Positions 43,385 to 53,127 of a stretch of 64,000 nt of DNA are shown here, one piece after another. The position numbers were made by a program, and so were the translations under genes. The stretch spans positions 37,540-101,539 of the forward strand of contig JACKCD010000017.1 in NCBI GenBank assembly GCA_020634215.1, written 5' to 3'. Each line of letters begins with the position of its first letter. Position 1 is the stretch's first letter. The notes beneath the pieces were generated by a model. That model was not told the DNA's origin and ran no database searches. It saw only the letters and a list, made by a program, of their open reading frames with translations. This DNA is from Ardenticatenaceae bacterium. Its GTDB lineage: Bacteria; Chloroflexota; Anaerolineae; Promineifilales; Promineifilaceae.

Positions 43385-45142
43385 ATGGAATTTATACCCC
43401 TCACACCCATGGCTGACCATTGGAAAACCGAGCCAAATCTAACTGACTATGAGAAAACTCGCGCTGATTTTTCCTGGGACGCTGCCCTGGAAGCGTTAGA
43501 TGGCTTGCCCAACGGCGGCCTGAATATTGCTTATGAGGCGGTGGATCGGCACGCCAACAACCCTGCTCTCCGCAACCACATCGCCTTTCGCTGGATCGGC
43601 AAAGATGGTGGCGTTATTGACCTCACCTATGGCGATCTGCAAACCCAAACCAACCGCTTCGCCAATGTCCTGCAAACGCTCGGCGTTGGGCGCGAAGAGC
43701 GCGTTTTTGTGCTTTCTAACCGCATTCCCCCCGTTTACATTGCCGCCCTCGGCACCCTCAAAAACGGCAGCGTTTTCTGCCCCCTCTTCTCCGCCTTTGG
43801 CCCCGAACCCATCGCCCAGCGACTTAACCGAGGCGACGGCAAAGTTTTAGTCACCACTGAAAAGCTGTATCAGCAAAAAATTGCCCCGCAGCGCGACAAG
43901 TTGCCCAAGCTGCAAACCATCCTGCTTATGGACGTGGCCGAAGATGTGCGCGACGATGTGCTGTCGCTACCCTACCTCATGCTCAAGGCCTCGCCCGATT
44001 TCACCATTCCCCCCACTGACCCCGAACAAATGGCGATTTTGCACTTCACCAGCGGCACCACCGGAATGCCCAAAGGGGCAATCCACGTTCACAAAGCCGT
44101 CCTGACCCACTATATCACCGCCAAATACGCCCTTGACCTGCACCCCAACGACATTTTCTGGTGTACCGCCGACCCCGGTTGGGTCACAGGCACCTCCTAC
44201 GGCATCATCGCCCCGCTGCTGCACGGTGTCACCAGCATCATTGACGAAGCCGAATTTGACGCTGACCGCTGGTACCGCATTCTGGCAGAGCAGCATGTCA
44301 CCGTTTGGTACACCGCCCCCACCGCCATTCGCCGCCTGATGCGGCTGGATATGCAGCCACGTGAGCAGTATGACCTAAGCCGCCTGCGTTTTGTTGCCAG
44401 CGTCGGCGAACCGCTCAACCCCGAAGCGGTGGTGTGGGGGCGCAAGGCACTGGGTCTCACCATCCACGACAACTGGTGGCAGACGGAAACGGGCGGGATC
44501 ATGATCGCCAATTTTGCTGCCGCCGAGGTGCGCCCTGGCTCGATGGGCCGGCCGTTACCGGGTATCGAAGCCGCCATCGTTCGCAAACTAGACGACCACA
44601 CCGTTGAGGTCATTGATAAACCGGGCGTAGACGGCGATTTGGCGCTGCGACCGGGCTGGCCTTCGATGTTCCGGGGGTATCTGCACGACGAAGCGCGGTA
44701 TGCCAAATGCTTTGTCGGCGGCTGGTATCTCAGCGGCGATCTGGCAATGAAGGACGAAGATGGCTACTTCTGGTTTGTCGGTCGCGCCGATGACATCATC
44801 AAGACGGCCGGGCATATGGTTGGCCCCTTTGAAGTGGAAAGCGCCCTGATGGAACACCCAGCCGTGGCCGAAGCCGGGGTGATTGGCGTTCCCAACCCGG
44901 TCATTGGCGAACTGGTTAAAGCGTTTGTCTCGCTCAAACCGGGCTACGAATGGACACCCCAACTGCGGCTGGAACTGCTGGGTTTCGGACGCAAACGGCT
45001 GGGATCGGCCGTGGCCCCTAAAGAAATCGCTTATGAGAAAAACCTGCCCAAGACACGCAGCGGCAAAATTATGCGCCGCCTGCTAAAAGCGCGGGAGTTG
45101 GGCTTGCCGGAAGGGGATATTTCGACGTTAGAGGCAGACTGA
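43385..45142 (+). CDS. acsA: Acetate--CoA ligase, AMP-forming (585 aa)
   Basis: The AMP-binding signature TSGTTGMPKGA, the WWQTETGG region and the C-terminal lysine motif LPKTRSGKIMRR are all intact. It activates acetate to acetyl-CoA via acetyl-AMP, in the cytoplasm. The length (585) is close to the shorter AcsA of Bacillus rather than the 650-residue Acs. ATG 43385 follows GGGGAGG. It is followed, after an AT-rich gene, by pyruvate dehydrogenase genes, which also supply acetyl-CoA. No AACGGCCGTT is found in it. Confidence 0.93.
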   Translation: MEFIPLTPMADHWKTEPNLTDYEKTRADFSWDAALEALDGLPNGGLNIAYEAVDRHANNPALRNHIAFRWIGKDGGVIDLTYGDLQTQTNRFANVLQTLGVGREERVFVLSNRIPPVYIAALGTLKNGSVFCPLFSAFGPEPIAQRLNRGDGKVLVTTEKLYQQKIAPQRDKLPKLQTILLMDVAEDVRDDVLSLPYLMLKASPDFTIPPTDPEQMAILHFTSGTTGMPKGAIHVHKAVLTHYITAKYALDLHPNDIFWCTADPGWVTGTSYGIIAPLLHGVTSIIDEAEFDADRWYRILAEQHVTVWYTAPTAIRRLMRLDMQPREQYDLSRLRFVASVGEPLNPEAVVWGRKALGLTIHDNWWQTETGGIMIANFAAAEVRPGSMGRPLPGIEAAIVRKLDDHTVEVIDKPGVDGDLALRPGWPSMFRGYLHDEARYAKCFVGGWYLSGDLAMKDEDGYFWFVGRADDIIKTAGHMVGPFEVESALMEHPAVAEAGVIGVPNPVIGELVKAFVSLKPGYEWTPQLRLELLGFGRKRLGSAVAPKEIAYEKNLPKTRSGKIMRRLLKARELGLPEGDISTLEAD

Positions 45143-45205
45143 AAAGCCCAATGGATTTATCAGAACCTCTGTATTTTATGCTCGACTGATTATAGGAGAA
45201 AAATC

Positions 45206-47302
45206 ATGGCTCAATTTAAGCTTCCAGAAGGTTATTCCAATATCATTGCGATTTGGGGTGACGATGTTGTTCAACGTGACTCCCAAGGAGATTATTACCT
45301 AAACAGAACGAATCTTCGAACCAATTTGTTTTCAGAAAGAAATCCGCTTGGCAACCTAAAAGGTAAAGTTGACTTCGTGGTTTGTTTTGTCGTTAAGAGA
45401 CAAGGTGCACCAGATTATAGTCAGAGTTCTATCGAGCATAATTTGTATCCGCGACCCCTCAGAGGTATTGTTCAACTTCGCGCCTCTAGTTTAGAAAATT
45501 TGACGGCAAAAAAAATAGGGGACGTTTTAGGGGGCACCATCGCTCATGAACTAAATCATTACTGGCTTGTTCCTGGAACTGCGCGTATACGCTTAGAGGG
45601 GCAGCTTGTAAATACACCTACTGCTGACAATATTGAACAGGCTTTTCGTGAAGGTGAGCCATGTCCTCCATTTCCAATTATTGGCCGTCAAGATGCACAT
45701 TGGAGTCCTTTTTTGAACGCTGGAAATACAGTTATGGATGGAGTCCAGTATGAGCAAATCGAAGCAACACCATACAGTGGTTTATGCGAAAACGATAACT
45801 ACGTGCAGGTTAAAACATGCAAGCCAGATGGAAACACTTTTACCTTTAATCATAACGGGAACCAAATGGCAATCAAAACTATTGGAAGCAATAGTCAGCT
45901 TGAAAAGTGGATTATGGGGCTTCCCGATATTCCTGATACTTCACAATTTTTAGCCCTTGATCCGCAATGGGTTTTTCCTTCGTTATTCCAATCAGGTTTG
46001 TATCTAGAATTAGAAACCAATGGGAACATTGAAGCATGGTACCTTGGTTATGATCAAGGCCCCCACCAAATTATGGCACAGAAAGTTGGTGATAGTAGCA
46101 GTACATCTTCAATAAGTTTGCCATCTGCTCCGCTTGATCCTAATAGAGAAATTGGGTTACGTACTATCCAAGAAAATACCACTGTCAAATTGCAGGTGCG
46201 AACTTGGTTGAATCCAACATACCAACAGCTCACAGAGGCCAGCGTGAGTATTCCCAGCATAGATTCTGGCAATTGGCAAACGATACATTCTCTATCAGGA
46301 AAATTGAAAAGAATCGGCATTTCCACAAGAACGTATTTGACCGAAATCACATATATGCGGACTTACACGCTGTTATCAGCCGATTTATGCTTGTCTAGTG
46401 AAGGCGAGATCACCCCTATTCGACTTGAAGATTTAGAAAAGGAATTCCCAAACTTCGAGGCTCATGAACAGCCTCGGCTTTTATCGAATGGGAGGCTAAT
46501 GACACCGTGGACAGGTTCCTTTTTGGAAACAAGGGATAAACACGATGCGCCTAAGTTAACAATGATAGCTCCAGATAAGGACTTCATTTTTGCTGGAATT
46601 TTCAAGCTAGACGCTTGTGTAATTAACAGTTGGGCAGGCTTAACTGCAGCAAACAGGACAATTATTGGAAAAAAACACTTGGTTAAATTTAAGGATTTTC
46701 AGTTACCCTGGACTAATGAGGAACAGCATAGGCGACAAGAACAACCACTAAATGATGAATATATGACTCTGTTTTGCATAGCTGCTCAAGATGAAGCCCA
46801 AATTACCGATCACATGATCGAGGGGCTTGAGCAACTGAGGCTTGCTTGGGAGGATTATTATCCAAGAACAGTAGATGGACACAGACATGCGAATACCAAC
46901 CTCCAACACTCTTATCGAGCTAATGTTTCCATCAAGTTTACTCGGATCAGGATTCTAGATGCAGGGTTTGGTCCACAAGCGGATTTAAGGTTGTTTTTAA
47001 GGGTAAATAATCAACACAAATTCTGGCCTGATGAGCATTCTACAAAAGAGATAAGTTCAGGGCAGTCTTATATTATTGGAGAAACCTTCTCCTTTACGCT
47101 TAATGATAGAGATCCATTGGGCATTTACGTCAGTGGGCAAGATGTCGACCCAATACGTAACGATCCCATGGGGAAAGTAGAACAGGCTTTTTACGGTAGT
47201 CAAAATTGGAATGCCGGACAGAATAAAAGTAGCCTCAGCAATGAGGGTGATTTTGGAGCACGTTTCAGACTTTATTATGACATTAGCGTTGAGTGGCTTT
47301 GA
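45206..47302 (+). CDS. Unassigned protein with HELNH metalloprotease-like motif (698 aa)
   Basis: I do not recognise a family. The N-terminal part has KIGDVLGGTIAHELNHYWLVPG: HELNH at residues 114-118 fits a zincin HExxH motif preceded by a helix. The middle is beta-rich and unassigned. The C-terminal about 130 residues (KFTRIRILDAGFG, LRLFLRVNN, FTLNDRDPLGIYVSGQDVDPIRNDPMG, RFRLYYDISVEWL) look like a C2- or CBM-like sandwich with Asp loops. There is no signal peptide or membrane segment. It has GGAGA before the ATG, is visibly AT-richer than both flanks, uses different codons and has no AACGGCCGTT, so recent transfer is likely. It interrupts the acsA-pdh cluster. Confidence 0.7.
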   Translation: MAQFKLPEGYSNIIAIWGDDVVQRDSQGDYYLNRTNLRTNLFSERNPLGNLKGKVDFVVCFVVKRQGAPDYSQSSIEHNLYPRPLRGIVQLRASSLENLTAKKIGDVLGGTIAHELNHYWLVPGTARIRLEGQLVNTPTADNIEQAFREGEPCPPFPIIGRQDAHWSPFLNAGNTVMDGVQYEQIEATPYSGLCENDNYVQVKTCKPDGNTFTFNHNGNQMAIKTIGSNSQLEKWIMGLPDIPDTSQFLALDPQWVFPSLFQSGLYLELETNGNIEAWYLGYDQGPHQIMAQKVGDSSSTSSISLPSAPLDPNREIGLRTIQENTTVKLQVRTWLNPTYQQLTEASVSIPSIDSGNWQTIHSLSGKLKRIGISTRTYLTEITYMRTYTLLSADLCLSSEGEITPIRLEDLEKEFPNFEAHEQPRLLSNGRLMTPWTGSFLETRDKHDAPKLTMIAPDKDFIFAGIFKLDACVINSWAGLTAANRTIIGKKHLVKFKDFQLPWTNEEQHRRQEQPLNDEYMTLFCIAAQDEAQITDHMIEGLEQLRLAWEDYYPRTVDGHRHANTNLQHSYRANVSIKFTRIRILDAGFGPQADLRLFLRVNNQHKFWPDEHSTKEISSGQSYIIGETFSFTLNDRDPLGIYVSGQDVDPIRNDPMGKVEQAFYGSQNWNAGQNKSSLSNEGDFGARFRLYYDISVEWL

Positions 47303-47345
47303 ATTACTTGCACAATAATGTATATCGAAATAAAGGAGATACCTG

Positions 47346-48338
47346 ATGACGACTTTAACAATCTCAGCGGCGACCACGGCTACGCGGGAACACGGGCTGC
47401 ATTTGCTGCGCGAGATGCTGCGGATTCGCCGCTTTGAGGAAAAATCGGCCGAGATGTATTCGGCCAGCAAGATTCGCGGCTTCCTCCATCTCTACATTGG
47501 CGAGGAAGCGGTGGCGGTGGGCGTGATGGAAGCATTGCGCCCCGAAGACAACATTTTGGCAACGTACCGGGAGCATGGGCAGGCATTGGCACGGGGCGTT
47601 TCGGCCGGATCTATCATGGCCGAGATGTATGGCAAGCAGGAGGGGTGCGCTCGCGGGCGGGGCGGCTCGATGCACCTGTTTGACAAGGAGACTCGCTTTT
47701 TTGGCGGCAATGCCATTGTGGGCGGCCATTTGCCGCTGGCCGTGGGAATGGCGCTGGCGGACAAGATGCGCGGCGATGAGCGCGTGACCTGTATTTTCTT
47801 TGGCGATGGCGCTGTAGCGGAAGGGGAGTTCCACGAATCGCTGAATTTGGCGAAGCTGTGGCATTTGCCGGTGCTGTTTGTCTGTGAAAACAACCAGTAC
47901 GGCATGGGCACGGCACTGGAATTTTCCCACGCCGTTACGAACCTTGCCAAACGGGCGGCCAGCTATGACATGCCGACCGAACAGGTAGATGGCATGGATG
48001 TGCTGGCGGTGGAAGAAGTGGCGAGAAGGATGGCAACGGCCGTTCGTAATGGCGAAGGCCCCCACTTTATGGAATGTATCACCTACCGCTTCCGCGCCCA
48101 CTCCATGTTCGATGCCGAACTGTACCGGCAAAAAACCGAAGTCAGCGAATGGCGGCAGCGCGACCCCATTAACCAGTTGATGACGCAAATGAAGACCGAC
48201 GGCACGCTCACCGAGGCTGATGTAACGACGATGGAGCGCGAAATCGCCCAGGAAATGGACGAAGCAGTGGCCTTTGCCGAAGCCGGCACCTGGGAACCGC
48301 TGGCGGATTTGACGCGGTTTGTATATTCGGAGAATTGA
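47346..48338 (+). CDS. pdhA: Pyruvate/2-oxoacid dehydrogenase E1 alpha (330 aa)
   Basis: The thiamine-diphosphate motif GDGAVAEGEFHESLNLAKLWHLPVLFVCENN and the loop YRFRAHSMFDAELYR define E1 alpha of the pyruvate/acetoin dehydrogenase group. With E1 beta and E2 encoded downstream it decarboxylates pyruvate (or acetoin) and transfers the acetyl unit to lipoate. AAAGGAG precedes ATG 47346. An E3 gene is not in the window. Pyruvate versus acetoin cannot be settled by sequence alone, but the acetyl-CoA context favours pyruvate. Confidence 0.92.
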   Translation: MTTLTISAATTATREHGLHLLREMLRIRRFEEKSAEMYSASKIRGFLHLYIGEEAVAVGVMEALRPEDNILATYREHGQALARGVSAGSIMAEMYGKQEGCARGRGGSMHLFDKETRFFGGNAIVGGHLPLAVGMALADKMRGDERVTCIFFGDGAVAEGEFHESLNLAKLWHLPVLFVCENNQYGMGTALEFSHAVTNLAKRAASYDMPTEQVDGMDVLAVEEVARRMATAVRNGEGPHFMECITYRFRAHSMFDAELYRQKTEVSEWRQRDPINQLMTQMKTDGTLTEADVTTMEREIAQEMDEAVAFAEAGTWEPLADLTRFVYSEN

Positions 48339-48339
48339 T

Positions 48340-48442
48340 TGGGAGGTTGCGAGATTGAGAGACTGAGAGACTGAGAGATTGAGAGACTATAGTCGCCTAA
48401 TCTCCCAGTCTCCTAATCTCCAATCCCTAATCTCCAATCTCC
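48340..48442. repeat. Repeat family A, long copy
   Basis: GAGAGACTGAGAGACTGAGAG words answered by CTAATCTCCCAGTCTCCTAATCTCC words fill the gap between E1 alpha and E1 beta genes. Confidence 0.85.
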
Positions 48443-48458
48443 TTCTTGGGAGGACACC

Positions 48459-49475
48459 ATGACCCTCTTAACCCCCGTTTTAGAACCTATGCGCGTGGCC
48501 GAACTGCGAACCCTCACCTACCGCGAGGCAATGCGCGAAGCGATGCGTGACGCGATGCGGCGCGATGACCGCGTTTTTCTGATGGGTGAGGACGTGGGGC
48601 GGTACGGCGGCTGCTTTGCCGTAAGCATGGGGCTGCTGGAAGCGTTTGGCCCCCAGCGCATTATTGACACGCCGCTGTCGGAGTCGGCCTTTACCGGGGC
48701 AGGCATTGGGGCAGCACTCAACGGCATGCGCCCTATTGTGGAGGTAATGACCTGCAACTTTAGCCTGCTCGCTGCCGACCAGATTATGAACAATGCGGCG
48801 ACGCTGCTGCACATGTCGGGCGGGCAGTTTAACGTGCCGCTGGTCATTCGGATGTCTACTGGCGGTGGCAAGCAGTTGGCGGCGCAGCATTCCCACAGCC
48901 TAGAAGGGTGGTATGCCCACATCCCCGGCCTCAAGGTTATCGTCCCGGCGACGGTGGAAGATGCTTACGGGATGCTGTGGACGGCGTTGGAAGACCCTGA
49001 CCCGGTGCTGATTTTTGAGAATTCGCTGCTCTACAACCTGCGTGGTGAGGTGCCGCTGGAACCGGCACCGATAGACATTGACACAGCGCGGGTGCGGCGG
49101 CCGGGGGATGATGTGACGATCATCACCTATGGCATGAGCCTGCACAAGTCGCTGACGGCGGCGGAGACGCTGGCGGAGGCAGGGATTGAGGCAGAGGTGA
49201 TTGATTTGCGGAGTTTACGGCCGTTGGATGATGCCACCTATATCAACTCGATTGCCAAGACCCACCGGGCAGTGATTGTGGATGAAGGGTGGCGCAGCGG
49301 CAGCATCTCGGCTGAGATTATGGCGCGAATTGTGGAACAGGCGTTTTACGAACTGGATGCGCCCATTGCCCGCGTTTGCACCGAAGAGGTGCCGCTGCCT
49401 TATGCCAAGCATTTGGAAGAGGCCGCCCTGCCACAGCTGGAGAAGATTGTAACGGCCGTTAAATCGCTCCTCTGA
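48459..49475 (+). CDS. pdhB: Pyruvate/2-oxoacid dehydrogenase E1 beta (338 aa)
   Basis: A transketolase-like beta subunit: VFLMGEDVGRYGGCFAVSMGL at the start, FTGAGIGAALNGMRPIVEVM, and a C-terminal domain with GDDVTIITYGMSLHKSL and VIDLRSLRPLDDATYINSIAKTHRAVIVDEG. It forms the alpha2beta2 E1 with the preceding gene product. GGGAGGACACC precedes the ATG. Only one exact palindrome lies at its 3' end (49451, Thr-Ala-Val). Confidence 0.94.
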   Translation: MTLLTPVLEPMRVAELRTLTYREAMREAMRDAMRRDDRVFLMGEDVGRYGGCFAVSMGLLEAFGPQRIIDTPLSESAFTGAGIGAALNGMRPIVEVMTCNFSLLAADQIMNNAATLLHMSGGQFNVPLVIRMSTGGGKQLAAQHSHSLEGWYAHIPGLKVIVPATVEDAYGMLWTALEDPDPVLIFENSLLYNLRGEVPLEPAPIDIDTARVRRPGDDVTIITYGMSLHKSLTAAETLAEAGIEAEVIDLRSLRPLDDATYINSIAKTHRAVIVDEGWRSGSISAEIMARIVEQAFYELDAPIARVCTEEVPLPYAKHLEEAALPQLEKIVTAVKSLL

Positions 49476-49478
49476 AAA

Positions 49479-49546
49479 TAGGACGCTGATTAACCTGATA
49501 AACCTGATCAAGAAAATCAGGGAAATCTGCGCCCTATTCTGATTCT
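49479..49546. repeat. Repeat family B copy
   Basis: AATAGGACGCTGATTAACCTGAT answered by ATCAGGGAAATCTGCGCCCTATT after the E1 beta gene. Confidence 0.85.
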
Positions 49547-49597
49547 TCGTGGTGCAGTTGCGCCGCATGTTATCTGTTGCGATAGAAGAGGTGTATC

Positions 49598-50110
49598 ATG
49601 AAAAAATTGACGCTGTTGCTTGCATTGCTGTTCCTATTCGCCTGCGCCTCTGGTACAGACGAGGTTGAGCAAGTGATTGAAGCCGAAGAAGTCGTTCCGA
49701 CAACGGAAGCAGTGCCAGCAACGGCCGTTCCTGCCATTGAAACCGAAAAGGCCGACCTATCAATCGTCGTCACCGACGGCCAGTGGCTAGAAACTGGGAT
49801 CAGCGATGGCTACCACTCAGCTTATGGTGTCGCGTTTAGCGTTACCAACAGTGGTCAGGCCGAAGCCCCAGCTTCCCAAGTGACCTACATTGTCCATTGC
49901 GGCGGATCACCCACCCCCTCTTCGGGTCGATACCCGCTGCCCACCCTAGCCGTTGGCGACACCATCCATGTACGTGTGCCGCTTGACAATATGTGTGAGG
50001 CTGGCAAAGAGATTGATTTGACTGTGTGGCTGGATGTTAAAGATTTTATTGATGAGTTGGATGAGGACAACAACATCATGAAGCAGTCGCTTGTAATGGG
50101 TGAGTCCTGA
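49598..50110 (+). CDS. Lipoprotein with CARDB-like domain (170 aa)
   Basis: A lipoprotein signal peptide (MKKLTLLLALLFLFAC; lipobox Cys16) and an acidic linker precede a beta-sandwich domain of about 110 residues (ADLSIVVTDGQWLETG ... FSVTNSGQAEAPASQVTYIVHCGG ... VWLDVKDFIDELDEDNNI) typical of CARDB, where DELDEDNN is the closing motif. It is an exported, membrane-anchored protein with an adhesive or scaffold role by family. The stop overlaps the region just before the next gene's Shine-Dalgarno sequence, suggesting an operon. Confidence 0.78.
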   Translation: MKKLTLLLALLFLFACASGTDEVEQVIEAEEVVPTTEAVPATAVPAIETEKADLSIVVTDGQWLETGISDGYHSAYGVAFSVTNSGQAEAPASQVTYIVHCGGSPTPSSGRYPLPTLAVGDTIHVRVPLDNMCEAGKEIDLTVWLDVKDFIDELDEDNNIMKQSLVMGES

Positions 50111-50120
50111 GGGGCGTAGC

Positions 50121-51002
50121 ATGTTTAGGAAAATTGTTTTTATTGGCGGGCTGCTGCTGTTTACGTTGGGTGTTAGCTGCCAAACGGCCGTTCCCGAACC
50201 CATCGAACTGCCCGTCACCGTTGAGGTGACGCGAGTTGTAGAGGTGCCGGTTGAGCAGCCTGCCCCTGAAGCACCCTCTTTTAACCCCATGTTTCCGGTT
50301 GAATTTAGCACGTTAAAATCGGCCGTTACCAACCGCGAATACGCGATTACCGTCATACTGCCGATGACATACACAACATCAGAGGCCAGCTACCCGGTCA
50401 TTTATGTCACCGATGGTGACTTTTACGCCATTCCGCTGGGCATGGCGGCAGGTCAGTTGGCTTTTGGGCAGGAAATCCCTGAATTTATCGTCGTAGGCGT
50501 GGATTACGGCAGCCCCAACGTCATGGAATGGGTGGAATTGCGTGATAAGGACATGGGCGCAGGCGGTCGTCAGCGATTTCTGCAATTCTTTGCCGAAGAG
50601 CTGATTCCCCATATCGAAGCCACCTACCGCACCGCCCCCACCAACCGCACATTAGCAGGTCACTCTTCCGGTGGCGATTTTGCCCTCTATACCTGGATCA
50701 ATGGCACTGGCACTTTCAGTAATTTTATCGCTTCCAGCCCCGGTCATGTGGGTAGCTTTAGCGATAGCCTGGGTGAATTAGCGGCCAATCGCGGCGAAGG
50801 CACAACCCGGCTGTATGTGAGCGTTGGTGAATTGGATGCAGCTACAACGGTTGCCGGGGAAGAAACGTTTGCTGCGGCTCTTGCCGAGATGGATATGGAA
50901 GGGTTGGCTTACAAAACGGCCGTGTTAGACGGCGAAACGCACTTTTCGGCTCGCCCCCGCGCCTTTATGAACGGGCTGCGGTGGCTCTTTGCCAATGAAT
51001 AA
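50121..51002 (+). CDS. Lipoprotein alpha/beta hydrolase, esterase-D-like (293 aa)
   Basis: A lipoprotein signal (FIGGLLLFTLGVSC) is followed by a PVTVEVTRVVEVPVEQP linker, common in Chloroflexota lipoproteins, and an esterase-D/Fes-like hydrolase: YPVIYVTDGDFY, nucleophile AGHSSGGDFAL, and a final His in LDGETHFSARP. It probably cleaves esters at the outer surface. GAGGGG precedes ATG 50121. It sits between E1 beta and E2 genes without an obvious functional tie to them. Confidence 0.82.
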   Translation: MFRKIVFIGGLLLFTLGVSCQTAVPEPIELPVTVEVTRVVEVPVEQPAPEAPSFNPMFPVEFSTLKSAVTNREYAITVILPMTYTTSEASYPVIYVTDGDFYAIPLGMAAGQLAFGQEIPEFIVVGVDYGSPNVMEWVELRDKDMGAGGRQRFLQFFAEELIPHIEATYRTAPTNRTLAGHSSGGDFALYTWINGTGTFSNFIASSPGHVGSFSDSLGELAANRGEGTTRLYVSVGELDAATTVAGEETFAAALAEMDMEGLAYKTAVLDGETHFSARPRAFMNGLRWLFANE

Positions 51003-51004
51003 AA

Positions 51005-51079
51005 ATGGGACGCAGATTCACCTGATTTTTCTGATAAACAAGATCAATCAGGTATATCAGGTAAATCTGCGTCCTATTT
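51005..51079. repeat. Repeat family B copy
   Basis: ATGGGACGCAGATTCACCTGAT answered by ATCAGGTAAATCTGCGTCCTATT, ending 17 bases before the E2 start codon. Confidence 0.88.
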
Positions 51080-51096
51080 ACGAAGGAGTTGACCCA

Positions 51097-52428
<1,332 letters not shown>

Positions 52429-52436
52429 TGGAAGAA

Positions 52437-52637
52437 CTCACCGCAGAGAACGCAAAGTCTTTTGGCTCTTTGGGAATTCAGGGGGTTGACTTGCTTTTGA
52501 CGTGGTGCGTGGTGCGTGATACGTGGCAAATGAACCTTCTAACGCACCACGCACCACGCACCAAATTTGTCAACCCCAGGAGATCCGAAAGAACCAGTCT
52601 TTTTTCTCTGCAATCTTTGCGCCCTCTGCGGTTCAAA
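52437..52637. repeat. Composite repeat (family D ends, ACGCACC words inside)
   Basis: CACCGCAGAGAACGCAAAG at one end and CTTTGCGCCCTCTGCGGTTC at the other enclose GGTGCGTGGTGCGTGATACG and its inverse ACGCACCACGCACCACGCACC. It fills most of the gap between the E2 and ACP genes. Confidence 0.8.
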
Positions 52638-52650
52638 AATGGAGGCTGTA

Positions 52651-52920
52651 ATGACCACAGCAACAGCTATGAACAAAACGGAAATTCGCGGCGTGCTGCT
52701 GGAAGCACTGGCAATGATTGCGCCGGAAGCAGATTTTGCGAGGCTGACACCCGATGCCAACGTGCGCGAAACGCTGGACATTGATTCATTCGATTTCCTC
52801 AACTTCTTGATTGAGGTGGACAAAATTTTGGGCGTGGAAACGCCAGAAGCAGACTATGGCAAGCTCAATTCGCTGGACGAAATGGTGGCCTATTTTGGGG
52901 TGCGGGCTGGAGGTTTGTGA
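52651..52920 (+). CDS. Acyl carrier protein (89 aa)
   Basis: An acidic helical protein with the phosphopantetheine site in LDIDSFDFLNFLIEVDK (Ser50, DSF instead of DSL). It carries acyl groups as thioesters. GGAGG lies five bases before ATG 52651. Its place directly after the E2 gene, and translational coupling to the next 57-aa gene, suggest a role linked to the dehydrogenase, for example lipoate supply via octanoyl-ACP or direct acceptance of acyl groups; both are inference. Confidence 0.82.
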   Translation: MTTATAMNKTEIRGVLLEALAMIAPEADFARLTPDANVRETLDIDSFDFLNFLIEVDKILGVETPEADYGKLNSLDEMVAYFGVRAGGL

Positions 52921-53093
52921 TGAAAGAGAAGGTGAAAGTTGTGAAAAAGAAGAAGGGGCAAAAAACGGCCGTTTCTGAACTCCCCCTGGCCGTCATTGCC
53001 CACATGCCGCCGCTGAAAAAGGTGGATGTGCCAAGCTATTTGGAGGAGGTGGATATTGAGGCGCTGGTAGAAGAGGAGGAGAAGGAGGGTTAA
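52920..53093 (+). CDS. Small coupled protein with basic start and acidic end (57 aa)
   Basis: ATG 52920 overlaps the ACP stop (TGATG), which implies translational coupling. The product starts MKEKVKVVKKKKGQKT, has a central hydrophobic, proline-containing part (ELPLAVIAHMPPLKKVDVPSYL) and ends EEVDIEALVEEEEKEG. No family is recognised. The charge split suggests a protein-protein or membrane-surface adaptor. Its final codons form the left arm of the terminator palindrome. Confidence 0.6.
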   Translation: MKEKVKVVKKKKGQKTAVSELPLAVIAHMPPLKKVDVPSYLEEVDIEALVEEEEKEG

Positions 53094-53120
53094 ACGGCCG
53101 TTTAACCCTCCTTCTCCTCC
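53075..53120. terminator. Perfect 46-nt palindrome centred on AACGGCCGTT
   Basis: Bases 53075-53097 are the exact inverse complement of 53098-53120, with no loop. It separates the convergent 57-aa gene and the sugar ABC ATPase gene and probably ends both transcripts. The centre is AACGGCCGTT (53093-53102). Confidence 0.85.
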
Positions 53121-53127
53121 CACTTAC

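Noticed and set aside
53093..53102. AACGGCCGTT copies as binding sites of one transcription factor
   Set aside because: Most copies lie deep inside genes and in all frames, which does not fit a classical operator.
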